Positions 15,946 to 24,839 are shown, counted from the stretch's first letter. The stretch: 64,000 nucleotides of DNA from Streptomyces sp. STR69 (GCF_024519455.1 NZ_JALJRY010000007.1:54870-118869); one strand, 5' to 3'. The notes: generated from the sequence alone by a model not told the origin. Numbers and translations: made by a program.

Positions 15946-17028
15946 TCATCCGTCCAGGGACGCGGCCGGATCCGTCGCCCCCGGTCGGTCCAGGAGGTCT
16001 TCGTGTTTCCGCCGCAGCATCGCCGCCAGCAGGGTGACCACGATCCCGGCGAGCGCCCACGCGGACAGCACCAGCAGCGGGCCGGTCACGGCGTTGCCCT
16101 TGAAGTAGGCGATCGAGCGGGCCACCCAGGTCCCGGCGCCCGGCGGCAGCGCGGGCCCGATCGCGTTCCAGAACGGCGGCAGCAGCGGCAGCGGAAAGGC
16201 GCCGCCCGCGCTCGGGTTGCCCGCGATCACCACCAGCAGGATCGCCAGACCGATGCCCACGACCCCGAAGACCCCCTGCAGGGCGAGGGTCGCCGCCCCG
16301 ACGGCGAAGGTGATCAGCGCGCCGAGCCCCCAGAACGCCGTCACGCTCCCCGGCAGCGCGCCCAGGACGGGCCCGACGATCACCGCACCGCCGAGACCGC
16401 CGACGATCGCGACCAGTGCCATCACGATCAGCCGGATCACCGCGCGGCGCGGGTTGGCGGGCCGGGCGCCGGTGCTGATCGCGAGGATCGAGGCGCACAG
16501 ATAGCCGCCGACGCACCAGCCGACGACCAGATAGAAGGACGACAGCCCGTCGAAGTCCTGGGCGGAGGCCGGGGCCACGTCCACCACCCTGACCGTGTGC
16601 TGCTCGGCCTTCTCCAGGGTGGTGGTGATCGTCTCCAGGGTGGTGGCGAGAACCGTGCCGCCGCCGGTCGCGACCAGGAGCGTGTCCTTGATGCCGCGCG
16701 AGTCGATGACGAGAGCGCCGTCGATGTCCCGGTTCAGGATCTGCTTCCGCGCGCTCGCCGCGTCCGGCACCGCGCGCGGGTCCAGGGGCGAGCCGGGCAG
16801 CTGCTTCAGCCGGGCCACCGTCTGCTCGGCCGTGACCCCGGGTGCGACAACCCCGAAAGCCACATCTCTGGGCTTCGGGTTGTGGAGCGCGCCCACATAG
16901 GAGGCGATGAAGAGCAGCTGAAGGGCGACCACACCGATGACGAGGAGGGTGGCCCGCAGACTGACCGCATCCTTCACCTCACCCAGGAAGGACGTACGGG
17001 ACGTACCGGCACCGGGGGTCTCTGTCAT
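15946..17028 (-). CDS. ABC-2/YhgE-Pip-like (DUF3533) integral membrane protein
   Basis: A 360-residue protein with one N-terminal TM helix (TLLVIGVVALQLLFIASYVGAL), an extracytoplasmic domain of about 150 residues, then five or six TM helices and a charged C-terminus. This layout and the phrase LHNPKPRDVAFGVV match the DUF3533/YhgE-Pip type of permease-like proteins. No ATPase gene is beside it. ATG 17028 with GGGGAC is used; upstream extension of the frame has no family pattern. It is divergent from dnaE2, so the two share a 154-base control region. The substrate is unknown. Confidence 0.7.
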   Translation of the reverse strand: MTETPGAGTSRTSFLGEVKDAVSLRATLLVIGVVALQLLFIASYVGALHNPKPRDVAFGVVAPGVTAEQTVARLKQLPGSPLDPRAVPDAASARKQILNRDIDGALVIDSRGIKDTLLVATGGGTVLATTLETITTTLEKAEQHTVRVVDVAPASAQDFDGLSSFYLVVGWCVGGYLCASILAISTGARPANPRRAVIRLIVMALVAIVGGLGGAVIVGPVLGALPGSVTAFWGLGALITFAVGAATLALQGVFGVVGIGLAILLVVIAGNPSAGGAFPLPLLPPFWNAIGPALPPGAGTWVARSIAYFKGNAVTGPLLVLSAWALAGIVVTLLAAMLRRKHEDLLDRPGATDPAASLDG

Positions 17029-17133
17029 GTCCCCACGGTCTCGGTGGCCCGGTGTTTGCGCAGGTGGGAAGGGTCCGAACGGATGTCGCACACGCGTTCG
17101 AGATTGGGGGTATGGTGGGGCTGAGGCAGTTGG

Positions 17134-17145
17134 GAACAGGTGTTC
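17134..17145. promoter_or_regulatory. LexA (SOS) box upstream of dnaE2
   Basis: GAACAGGTGTTC matches the actinobacterial SOS box GAAC-N4-GTTC exactly and is followed by GA as in the extended consensus. It ends 37 bases before the GTG of dnaE2, so LexA would repress the dnaE2-dinP operon and DNA damage would induce it. Confidence 0.8.
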
Positions 17146-17182
17146 GATATCCCTTCGGGGTCCACGAGTGCGGGAGGTGCGT

Positions 17183-20100
17183 GTGCCGGGTTTCACGCAT
17201 CTGCACACCGTCTCCGGGTACTCCCTGCGCTACGGCGCCTCGCACCCCGAGCGGCTCGCCGAGCGCGCCTCGGAGCGGGGCATGGACGCCCTCGCCCTCA
17301 CCGACCGCGACACCCTCGCGGGCACCGTCCGCTTCGCCAAGGCCTGCGCGAAGGCGGGCATACGGCCCCTGTTCGGCACCGAGCTGGCGGTCGGTGAGCC
17401 GGTACGAGGCGAGCGGCGCCGGGCCCCGGTCCGCGGCGGTGCCTTCATCGACGAGTCGACACCCCGGGTCACCTTCCTCGCCCGGGACGGCGCGACCGGC
17501 TGGGCCGACCTCTGCCGACTCGTCACCGCCGCCCACTCGGCCGAGGGCACCCCCCTCCTGCCCTGGCCCGCCAACCACGGCGACGGTCTGACCGTCCTGC
17601 TCGGCCCCGCCTCCGACGTCGGCCGCGCCCTCGCGGCAGGGCGTCCCGACCGGGCGGCCCGCCTCCTCGCCCCCTGGCGCGAGATCTACGGCGACGCCCT
17701 GCGCCTCGAAGCCGTCTGGCACCACCGCGAGGGCACCGGCCCCGGCTCCCTGCGGCTGGCCGCCCGCACCGTCGGCTTCGCCGCCGAACAACGCGTCCGG
17801 CCCGTGCTCAGCAACGCGGTCCGGTACGCCGACCCCGGCATGGGCCCGGTCGCCGACATCCTGGACTCCGCGCGCAGGCTCGTCCCCGTCGACCCCGCCA
17901 AAGGGCTCGACCCGGGGGAGGCCTGGCTCAAGGACGCGGGCGGCATGCTCGCCGCCGCCGAGCGGATCGTCGAGGCCGCCGGCTACCGCCGCGACACCGC
18001 CCACCGCCTGCTGGAGCAGACCCGGGCCACCGCCGCCGAGTGCCTCGTCGACCCCGAGGACGACCTCGGCATCGGCTCCGTCCACTTCCCCGAACCGCAC
18101 CTCGTCGGCGCCGGCCACCGCACCGCACAGCGCGCGCTCGCCTCACGGGCGGCGGCGGGGATGGTGCTGCGCGGCCACTCCGGCAAGCACGTGTACTGGG
18201 AGCGGATGCACCGCGAGCTGGACATCATCGCCCATCACAACGTCGCCTCCTACTTCCTGACGGTCGCTCAGGTCGTCGACGACGTAAAGGAGATGGGCAT
18301 CCGGGTCGCCGCACGCGGCTCCGGCGCGGGCTCGCTCGTCAACCACCTCCTCGGCATCGCGCACGCCGACCCCGTCGAACACGGGCTGCTGATGGAGCGG
18401 TTCCTGTCCAAGCGCCGCTCCGTGCTGCCCGACATCGACATCGACGTGGAGTCCGCGCGCCGCCTGGAGGTCTACCGCGCGATCATCGCCCGCTTCGGCA
18501 CCGAGCGGGTCGCCACGGTCGCGATGCCGGAGACGTACCGGGTGCGGCACGCGATCCGCGATGTCGGCGCGGCCCTGTCCATGGACCCCGCCGACATCGA
18601 CCGCATCGCCAAGTCCTTCCCGCACATCCGCGCCCGGGACGCCCGCGCCGCGCTCGACGAACTGCCCGAACTCCGGGCGCTGGCAGGGGAGAAGGAGAGA
18701 TACGGACGCCTCTGGGAACTGGTCGAATCCCTCGACGCGTTGCCGCGCGGAATCGCCATGCACCCCTGCGGAGTCCTGCTCTCCGACGCCACGCTCCTCG
18801 CCCGTACACCGGTCGTGCCGACCAGCGGCGAGGGTCTGCCCATGTCGCAGTTCGACAAGGAGGACGTCGAGGACCTCGGACTGCTCAAACTCGATGTGCT
18901 GGGTGTGCGGATGCAGTCCGCGATGGCGCACGCGGTCGCCGAGGTGGAGCGGGCGACGGGGGAGCGGATCGACCTGGACGCGGTACCGCCGGGCGACCCG
19001 GCGACGTATCAACTCATCCGTTCCACCGAGACGTTGGGCTGCTTCCAGATCGAGTCGCCGGGTCAGCGGGACCTGGTCGGGCGGCTGCAGCCGGCCACCT
19101 TCGACGACCTCGTGGTCGACATCTCCCTCTTCCGGCCGGGGCCGGTCGCCGCCGACATGGTGCGGCCGTTCATCGAGGCACGGCACGGGCGGGCACCCGT
19201 CAGATATCCGCACCCGGACCTGGAGGAGCCGTTGCGGAGCACGTACGGAGTCGTCGTCTTCCACGAGCAGATCATCGACATCGTGGACATCATGACCGGC
19301 TGCGGACGCGGCGAGGCGGACCGGGTGCGGCGCGGGCTGTCCGACCCGGAGTCGCAGGGGCGGATCAGGTTCTGGTTCGCGCAGCACGCGGCAGCCAGGG
19401 GATATGACGCAGAAACGATTCAGCGGACCTGGGAGATCGTCGAGGCCTTCGGTTCCTACGGCTTCTGCAAGGCGCACGCGGTCGCCTTCGCCGTACCGAC
19501 GTACCAGTCGGCGTGGCTGAAGGCGCACCACCCGGCGGCCTTCTATGCCGGGCTGCTCACGCACGACCCCGGGATGTATCCGAAGCGGCTGCTGCTGGCG
19601 GACGCGCGGCGGCGCGGGGTGCCGATCCTGCCGTTGGACGTGAACCGGTCGGCGGTCGCCCACCGTATCGAACTGGTGTCTGAATCTCCTGGTTCTTTCG
19701 AACGCTGGGGCCTGCGGCTCGCGCTCTCCGACGTGCACGGCATCAGCGAGGCCGAGGCGGCGCGGATCGCGGACGGGCAGCCGTACGCCTCGCTGCTGGA
19801 CTTCTGGGAGCGGGGGCGGCCGAGCCGTCCGCTTTCCCAACGGCTCGCCCAGGTCGGCGCGTTGGACGCCTTCGGTGCCAACCGGCGTGATCTGCAACTG
19901 CACTTGACCGAGCTGCACCGAGGGTCCCGGGGTGCGGGCGGCGGCCAACTCCCGTTGTCCGGTGGGAGGAAGACCGCCCCGGCCGGGCTGCCCGACCTGT
20001 CCTCGGCGGAGCGGCTCAGCGCCGAGCTGGGCGTGCTGTCCATGGACACCTCGCGCAATCTGATGGACGACCACCGGGCGTTCCTCGACGAGTTGGGCGT

Positions 20101-20635
20101 GGTGTCGGCGCGTCGGCTGCGGGATGCCAGGCACGGGGAGACGGTGCTGGTCGCGGGCGCCAAGGCAGCCACCCAGACCCCGCCGATCCGGTCCGGCAAG
20201 CGGGTCATCTTCACCACCCTCGACGACGGCACCGGCCTGGTCGACCTCGCCTTCTTCGACGACTCCCACGACGCCTGCGCGCACACCGTCTTCCACTCCT
20301 GGCTGCTGCTGGTGCGCGGGGTGGTGCAACGGCGCGGCCCGCGCAGCCTCAGCGTGGTCGGCGCCGCCGCGTGGAACCTCGCCGAACTCGTCGAACTGCG
20401 CGCCGAGGGCGGCCTCGACGTGGTCGCGGCCCGGCTGGCGGAGCCCGCGCCGGAGCCGGAACGGAAACAGGCAGGGCCGGTGCCGGAGGAGTCCGGCGGT
20501 GACGCGACGCAGGGTCGCCGTATCCGGCTCCCCACCGGATTCGAGCTGCATCCGTGGGCCGATCTGCGTCCGGCGGGCGAAGAGCCCGCGAAGGTACGGA
20601 AGTTGTGGCACCAGAGTCCGGGGAGTGCGGGATGA
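17183..20635 (+). CDS. dnaE2: Error-prone DNA polymerase III alpha subunit DnaE2
   Basis: A 1150-residue C-family polymerase. The PHP domain is N-terminal (FTHLHTVSGYSLRYGASHPERL), the catalytic palm follows with PDIDIDVESARRLEVY, and further blocks are KLDVLGVRMQSAMAHAV, LFRPGPVAADMVRPFI and GFCKAHAVAFAVPTYQSAWLKAHHPAAFYAGL. A C-terminal OB-like region ends it (IFTTLDDGTGLVDLAFF). DnaE2 carries out mutagenic lesion bypass. GTG 17183 is chosen because GGGAGG lies just upstream; the open frame extends further but is not family-like. Its stop overlaps the next gene (ATGA), so the two are co-translated under a LexA box. Confidence 0.93.
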   Translation: MPGFTHLHTVSGYSLRYGASHPERLAERASERGMDALALTDRDTLAGTVRFAKACAKAGIRPLFGTELAVGEPVRGERRRAPVRGGAFIDESTPRVTFLARDGATGWADLCRLVTAAHSAEGTPLLPWPANHGDGLTVLLGPASDVGRALAAGRPDRAARLLAPWREIYGDALRLEAVWHHREGTGPGSLRLAARTVGFAAEQRVRPVLSNAVRYADPGMGPVADILDSARRLVPVDPAKGLDPGEAWLKDAGGMLAAAERIVEAAGYRRDTAHRLLEQTRATAAECLVDPEDDLGIGSVHFPEPHLVGAGHRTAQRALASRAAAGMVLRGHSGKHVYWERMHRELDIIAHHNVASYFLTVAQVVDDVKEMGIRVAARGSGAGSLVNHLLGIAHADPVEHGLLMERFLSKRRSVLPDIDIDVESARRLEVYRAIIARFGTERVATVAMPETYRVRHAIRDVGAALSMDPADIDRIAKSFPHIRARDARAALDELPELRALAGEKERYGRLWELVESLDALPRGIAMHPCGVLLSDATLLARTPVVPTSGEGLPMSQFDKEDVEDLGLLKLDVLGVRMQSAMAHAVAEVERATGERIDLDAVPPGDPATYQLIRSTETLGCFQIESPGQRDLVGRLQPATFDDLVVDISLFRPGPVAADMVRPFIEARHGRAPVRYPHPDLEEPLRSTYGVVVFHEQIIDIVDIMTGCGRGEADRVRRGLSDPESQGRIRFWFAQHAAARGYDAETIQRTWEIVEAFGSYGFCKAHAVAFAVPTYQSAWLKAHHPAAFYAGLLTHDPGMYPKRLLLADARRRGVPILPLDVNRSAVAHRIELVSESPGSFERWGLRLALSDVHGISEAEAARIADGQPYASLLDFWERGRPSRPLSQRLAQVGALDAFGANRRDLQLHLTELHRGSRGAGGGQLPLSGGRKTAPAGLPDLSSAERLSAELGVLSMDTSRNLMDDHRAFLDELGVVSARRLRDARHGETVLVAGAKAATQTPPIRSGKRVIFTTLDDGTGLVDLAFFDDSHDACAHTVFHSWLLLVRGVVQRRGPRSLSVVGAAAWNLAELVELRAEGGLDVVAARLAEPAPEPERKQAGPVPEESGGDATQGRRIRLPTGFELHPWADLRPAGEEPAKVRKLWHQSPGSAG

Positions 20636-21615
20636 CCATCCTCTGCGTACGTTTCCAACTGCCTTCGATCCACCTGCCTTTGACGAGTGAGGCGGCTCTG
20701 CCCGGGCTGCTCGGCCTGCTGGCGGAGTTCACTCCCGTCGTCGAGGCCCTGCCGCCGGACGGCGCGCTGGTCGATCTGCGGGGCGCCGAACGGTACTTCG
20801 GGCGCGGCGCCGTCGAGCTGGCGGCGGTGATCCGGGTACGGGCGCTCGCCTTCTACGGCGTCGACTGCGTGATCGGCGCCGGACCCGGCCCGATGCTGGC
20901 CCGGATCGCGCTGGGGGACGCCCGGCCCGGGGTGACCTGCGCCGTACCCGAGGACACCGTCGCGGAGTTCCTCGCCGAACGGCCCGTCTCCGCGCTCCCC
21001 GGCGTCGGCACCGCGACCGCCCGCACCCTGTGCGAGTACGGCCTCGACACCCTCGGCCGGGTCGCCGCCGCCCCCCTGTCCACGGTCCAGCGCCTGGTCG
21101 GTGCCAGGGCCGGCCGCGAACTGCACGAGAGGGCGAACGGCGTCGACCGCGGCCGGGTCGTCCCCAACGCGGTCTCGCGCTCCCTGGCGACCGAACGCCC
21201 CTTCACCCGCGACGAGTTGGACCCCGACCGGCACCGCCGTGCGCTCCTCTCGGCCGCCGAGGAACTCGGCACCCGGCTGCGCGCCCTGGACAAGGTCTGC
21301 GGCGGGCTGACCCTCGCCGTCCGCTACGCCGACCGCTCCTCCACCACCCGCAGCCGCACCCTCAAGGAACCGACCGCGCACTCCGCCGCGTTGACCGGGG
21401 TGGCGTACGACATGTACGAGGCGCTCGGGCTGCAACGCGCCCGCGTGCGCTCGCTCACCCTGCGCGCCGAAGCCCTCGGTCCCGCCGAACAGGCCTCCTA
21501 CCAGCTCACCTTCGACCCGGTGGACGAGAAGGTCCGCCGTATCGAGGAGGTCGCGGACCGGGCGCGGGCGAAGTTCGGGCCGCGCGCGGTGATGCCGGGA
21601 GCGTTGGCGGCGTAA
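20632..21615 (+). CDS. dinP: Y-family DNA polymerase-like protein (DinP/ImuB-like), catalytic acids absent
   Basis: A 327-residue Y-family protein. The fold is visible from ILCVRFQLPSIHL through PPDGALVDLRGAERYFG, the helix-hairpin-helix LPGVGTATARTL and the little-finger region to KVRRIEEVADRARAKFGP. The usual metal-binding acids are not where expected: no Asp in the first strand, and the SxDExxLD motif is replaced by PDGALVDL. That resembles ImuB, a non-catalytic clamp adaptor for DnaE2. A degenerate clamp-type motif YQLTFD lies near residue 283. It is shorter than mycobacterial ImuB and no ImuA-like gene follows. It probably recruits DnaE2 to the sliding clamp; this is inference. Confidence 0.8.
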   Translation: MTILCVRFQLPSIHLPLTSEAALPGLLGLLAEFTPVVEALPPDGALVDLRGAERYFGRGAVELAAVIRVRALAFYGVDCVIGAGPGPMLARIALGDARPGVTCAVPEDTVAEFLAERPVSALPGVGTATARTLCEYGLDTLGRVAAAPLSTVQRLVGARAGRELHERANGVDRGRVVPNAVSRSLATERPFTRDELDPDRHRRALLSAAEELGTRLRALDKVCGGLTLAVRYADRSSTTRSRTLKEPTAHSAALTGVAYDMYEALGLQRARVRSLTLRAEALGPAEQASYQLTFDPVDEKVRRIEEVADRARAKFGPRAVMPGALAA

Positions 21616-21632
21616 CTCTCCCTGTTCGTGGG

Positions 21633-22007
21633 TCAGTTGGCCCACGGCGCGACGATGCGCGTGCCGTCGGCCAGCTCCGCCTCCAGCCCGATCGGCGTGG
21701 TGACCCAGGTGATCGTGGTCCGGTCGGTGGGGTTCTCGGCGCCGAAGGTCGCCCCGGGGTTGATGATCAGCGTGTCGCCCGCGCCGACCCGCTCGGTGCG
21801 GCCGTCGAGCGTGATGACCAGCTCGCCTTCGAGGATGTGCAGGATCTCCTCGTGGTTGACGGTGTGCAGGGGTGCCTTGGTGCCGGCCGGGATCTCGCCC
21901 CGCCAGGCGCACAACTCCTTGCTGCCGGTGCGGGGATGGGCGTACGAGACGAAGCGGGCGCCGTGGATCTCGTGAGTGACGGCTTCGGCTGCGCGGATGA
22001 CGGGCAT
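21633..22007 (-). CDS. Small cupin-domain protein
   Basis: A 124-residue single-domain cupin. Motif 1 is PLHTVNHEEILHILEGEL (His, His, Glu metal ligands plausible) and motif 2 covers VGAGDTLIINPGATFGAEN. It lacks extra domains, so it may be an enzyme, isomerase or sensor. It is divergent from a MarR-family gene across 94 bases that hold two palindromes, so it is very likely that regulator's target. Confidence 0.8.
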   Translation of the reverse strand: MPVIRAAEAVTHEIHGARFVSYAHPRTGSKELCAWRGEIPAGTKAPLHTVNHEEILHILEGELVITLDGRTERVGAGDTLIINPGATFGAENPTDRTTITWVTTPIGLEAELADGTRIVAPWAN

Positions 22008-22028
22008 GGGTGGGCCTCTCTCAAGATG

Positions 22029-22072
22029 GTCAAGCTGCTTGACTATATGGCTCCATGGTCAAGCAGCTTGAC
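22029..22072. promoter_or_regulatory. Twin palindromic operator of the MarR/cupin divergon
   Basis: Two 15-bp palindromes, GTCAAGCTGCTTGAC (22029-22043) and GTCAAGCAGCTTGAC (22058-22072), differ only at the centre base and are 29 bases apart. The TATAGT between them on the minus strand could be the -10 of the cupin gene. Size and symmetry suit a MarR dimer; presumably the regulator represses both genes. Confidence 0.75.
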
Positions 22073-22101
22073 CGGTTCGTCAAGGGTGTTTCAATGCCTC
22101 C

Positions 22102-22548
22102 GTGCAGAACTCCGAGGCCATCGTCCTGTCCGCCGCCGTGCTCGCCGTCGCCGGTGAACTCACGCAGCGCATCCATGAGGGCGTCGTCGCCCGTGGCTTC
22201 GAAGGGGTGCGGCCCGCGCACGGGTTCGCCTTCGTGCGTCTCGCCCCGGACGGTGCGACGGTCACCGATCTCGCCGCCCATCTCGGAGTGACCAAGCAGG
22301 CCGCGAGTCAGCTCGTCGCAGAGCTGGTGCGCAGGGGGTATGTCGAGCGGCGCCCGCACCCCGCCGACGCGCGCGCCCGGCTGATCGTGCTGACCGAGCG
22401 CGGATGGGCCTGCACGCGTGCGGCGGAGGAGGCCGCCGCCGACGCCGTGCGGCCGTGGGTCGAACTGCTGGGCGAGAGTGAAGTGCGCGTGTTGTGTGAC
22501 CGTTTGGTGCGTATTGCGCCCTACGGTCCCATCAGGCCGACCTGGTGA
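22102..22548 (+). CDS. MarR-family transcriptional regulator
   Basis: A 148-residue winged-helix regulator: helix-turn-helix TDLAAHLGVTKQAASQLVAELVRRGYVERRPHPADARARLIVLTERG, the MarR hallmark with the DARARL wing. It probably represses itself and the divergent cupin gene through the twin palindromes. GTG 22102 is the most likely start (VQNSEAIVLSAAVLA). The ligand is not predictable. Confidence 0.88.
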   Translation: MQNSEAIVLSAAVLAVAGELTQRIHEGVVARGFEGVRPAHGFAFVRLAPDGATVTDLAAHLGVTKQAASQLVAELVRRGYVERRPHPADARARLIVLTERGWACTRAAEEAAADAVRPWVELLGESEVRVLCDRLVRIAPYGPIRPTW

Positions 22549-22631
22549 CTGGTTATCACTGGAAGTTTTTACTGACGCGTAACTTCACGCTTCACCTACT
22601 CGCTCGTAACTTGATGAGAGAACAGCATTCT

Positions 22632-22647
22632 TGTGATCCGGATCACA
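22632..22647. promoter_or_regulatory. CRP-type binding site upstream of lipase gene
   Basis: TGTGATCCGGATCACA is a perfect 16-bp palindrome and an exact fit to the TGTGA-N6-TCACA CRP pattern (Streptomyces Crp: GTG-N6-CAC). It ends 47 bases before the ATG of the lipase. Two CGTAACTT direct repeats (22578-22585, 22605-22612) lie just upstream. Confidence 0.65.
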
Positions 22648-22694
22648 GGGCGTAAGGCCGTCGCAACTCCCTTGAGCCGCAAGGAGATCACACG

Positions 22695-23552
22695 ATGCTG
22701 CCCTGGAAACGAGTGCTCAGACCCCTGACCGCACTGCTCCTGACTGCCGCGGTCGCCGCTCTCCCCACCGCCGCCCATGCGGCGAGCGCCCCGAGCACCG
22801 GCTGGAACGACTACACGTGTAAGCCCTCCGCCGCCCACCCCGACCCGGTCGTCCTCGTACACGGAACGTTCGCCAACAGCACCGACAACTGGCTGGTTCT
22901 CGCGCCGTACCTGGAGGCCCGCGGCTACTGCGTCTTCTCCCTCGACTACGGCCAACTCCCCGGCGTCCCCCTCGTCTACGGCCTCGGCCCCATCGACAAG
23001 TCGGCAGAGCAACTCCAGGCCTACGTCGACAAGGTGCTCGCCGCGACCGGCGCCGCCAAGGTCGACCTCGTCGGTCACTCGCAGGGCGGCATGATGCCCC
23101 GCTACTACCTCAAGTTCCTCGGCGGAGCAGCCAAGGTGGACACCTTCGTCGGTATCGCGCCCGACAACCACGGCACCACCCTGGACGGACTCACCAAGCT
23201 CCTGCCGTACTTCCCGGGTGCCGAGGACGTGATCTCGGCGGCCACTCCCGCCCTCGCCGACCAGATCGCCGGCTCGGCCTTCCTCACCGAGCTGAACGCG
23301 GGCGGCGACACCGTCCCCGGCGTCCACTACACGGTCATCGCCACCCGGTACGACGAGGTGGTCACGCCGTACAGGAGTCAGTTCCTGAGCGGATCCGACG
23401 TGCACAACGTGCTGATCCAGAACCTGTGTTCACTCGACCTCTCCGAGCACGCGCTGCTCGGGCTGTCGGACCGGATCGCCTTCCACGAGGTCGCCAACGC
23501 CCTCGATCCGGCGCACGCCACCACCACCAACTGCCTGTCGGCACTGAGCTGA
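22695..23552 (+). CDS. Secreted triacylglycerol lipase/esterase
   Basis: A 285-residue alpha/beta-hydrolase of the lipase class 2 type. It has a signal peptide (LLLTAAVAALPTAAHAAS), the oxyanion HGTF segment (VVLVHGTFANSTDNW), the nucleophile elbow GHSQGGMMPRYYLKFLGG, Asp near TRYDEVVTP and His in DHIAFHEV-like context (SDRIAFHEV). Cys residues at the N-terminus (DYTCKP) and C-terminus (TTNCLS) suggest disulfides. It is secreted and hydrolyses esters of fatty acids. ATG 22695 has AAGGAG just upstream. A CRP-type site suggests carbon or cAMP control. Confidence 0.85.
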   Translation: MLPWKRVLRPLTALLLTAAVAALPTAAHAASAPSTGWNDYTCKPSAAHPDPVVLVHGTFANSTDNWLVLAPYLEARGYCVFSLDYGQLPGVPLVYGLGPIDKSAEQLQAYVDKVLAATGAAKVDLVGHSQGGMMPRYYLKFLGGAAKVDTFVGIAPDNHGTTLDGLTKLLPYFPGAEDVISAATPALADQIAGSAFLTELNAGGDTVPGVHYTVIATRYDEVVTPYRSQFLSGSDVHNVLIQNLCSLDLSEHALLGLSDRIAFHEVANALDPAHATTTNCLSALS

Positions 23553-23561
23553 TCGCACACC

Positions 23562-23600
23562 GCGGGGTCTGTCCGACCTGAGCCGCCGGACAGACCCCGC
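23562..23600. terminator. Bidirectional terminator between lipase and LPMO genes
   Basis: A perfect 14-bp inverted repeat (23562-23575 with 23587-23600) with an 11-base loop lies between convergent genes. Confidence 0.85.
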
Positions 23601-23616
23601 CCCCTGGACGGCCGTA

Positions 23617-24648
23617 CTAACGGCCGTGCCGTCCACCGCCGTTGGTCGCGCGGCGGCGGACCGAGGCGAACAGGGCCGCGGCGCCGAGCGCCAGGGAGGC
23701 CGCGCCGCCGATGACGAGATACGGCGAGCTGTCGTTGCTGCCGGTCGCCGCGAGATCCTGTGAACTGCCCGCGGGTTGGGGCCCGTTGGCCTGTTCCGTC
23801 GCGGCGACCGGCTCCGCCGAAGTGCCCGCGTCCGCGTCCCCGTGACCGTGGTGCTCCACGGTCGACTTGTCGGCACCGGCCGCGATCTGCTCGTCGGACG
23901 GGGCGGGAGTGGATTGGGCGGGAGCGGTCGGGGTGGGCGTCGGTGCCGAACTGCCCGCCGTGCCACCGCCGTTGGCCCCCGTGCCGCTACCGCTGCCGCT
24001 GCCGTTCCCGTTCCCGCCGAAGCTGACGTCCGAGCAGGAGTAGAAAGCCTCCGGGCTGTCGGAGCGCTGCCAGATCGCGTACAGGAGCTGCTTGCCGGAG
24101 CGCTGGGGGAGGGTGCCGGAGAAGGTGTAGAAGCCGCCCGAGGCGACCGGGTCGGTGGCCGTCGCGACCGGGTGCTCCAGGTCCAGGTCGGCCCAGGCGA
24201 GCGGCTGCGCGGGGTCGTAGCCGGACTTGGTGAGGTACACCTTGAAGGTGCCCTTGTGCGGCGCGGTCACGCGGTACTTGAAGGTGTACGAGCCGCTGCG
24301 CACGCTGGTCGCCGGCCAGTCCGCGCGGGCCAGGTCGAGGCCCTTGAACTCCGCGTTGTTCGCGCTGCACAGCTTGCCGTCCGGGATCAGCGCCTGGTGC
24401 TGCCCGTTCGCGTCGCCGATCCGGATGCCGTTCCAGTCGTAGAGCGCCTGTGTGCCACCGGCCGCGACCGCCGCCCTGCACGCGGCCGACTTCGGGTTCT
24501 CCGGTCCCTCCGCGTAGCACTGCGCGACCCGGCTGACCGGATCCCCCATCGAACCGTGCGCCGCCGCGGGTGCCGCGGCGAGCGCGGTCAGTGCGAGGGG
24601 AGCCATGCCGAGGAGGGCGACAGCGGCGGCCTTGTGGCGTGCGAGCAT
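23617..24648 (-). CDS. Cell-wall-anchored AA10 lytic polysaccharide monooxygenase
   Basis: A 343-residue protein. The signal peptide ends at AAAHGSM, so cleavage exposes His1, the first copper ligand of the AA10 histidine brace; the second His fits YRVTAPHKGTF, and FYSCSDVSF closes the catalytic domain (to about residue 215). A Gly/Ser/Thr/Pro-rich linker of about 95 residues contains HHGHGD. The end is a sorting signal: LAATG, a hydrophobic helix and RRRATNGGGRHGR. It is thus a sortase substrate of the LAxTG class, displaying an oxidative chitin/cellulose-cleaving domain on the wall. Substrate is not resolvable. A similar gene in S. coelicolor (SCO1734, from memory) has been listed as a sortase substrate. 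Confidence 0.85.
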   Translation of the reverse strand: MLARHKAAAVALLGMAPLALTALAAAPAAAHGSMGDPVSRVAQCYAEGPENPKSAACRAAVAAGGTQALYDWNGIRIGDANGQHQALIPDGKLCSANNAEFKGLDLARADWPATSVRSGSYTFKYRVTAPHKGTFKVYLTKSGYDPAQPLAWADLDLEHPVATATDPVASGGFYTFSGTLPQRSGKQLLYAIWQRSDSPEAFYSCSDVSFGGNGNGSGSGSGTGANGGGTAGSSAPTPTPTAPAQSTPAPSDEQIAAGADKSTVEHHGHGDADAGTSAEPVAATEQANGPQPAGSSQDLAATGSNDSSPYLVIGGAASLALGAAALFASVRRRATNGGGRHGR

Positions 24649-24839
24649 GGCGGAACTCCAACTCCTCGAACGGTTCGCGACGCGGGGGACGGATCCCGTG
24701 GGGTGATCAGAAGCTAGCCCCTGGAAACCGCGATATCGCCTGCTGGGGACGGGGGAGGGAGATCCTTATGGTCGTGTTAAGGCAGGGCTAACCGAGGGCT
24801 CAGGGAGTCGGGTGTCGTGAGGGTGGAGAGGCGTCGCAG

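Noticed and set aside
18143..20611. Minus-strand 822-codon frame antisense to dnaE2
   Set aside because: Shadow of dnaE2; no domain and no ribosome site of note.
22578..22612. Possible PhoP box formed by CGTAACTT/CTTCACG repeats before the lipase gene
   Set aside because: Spacing does not follow the 11-base direct-repeat units of PHO boxes.
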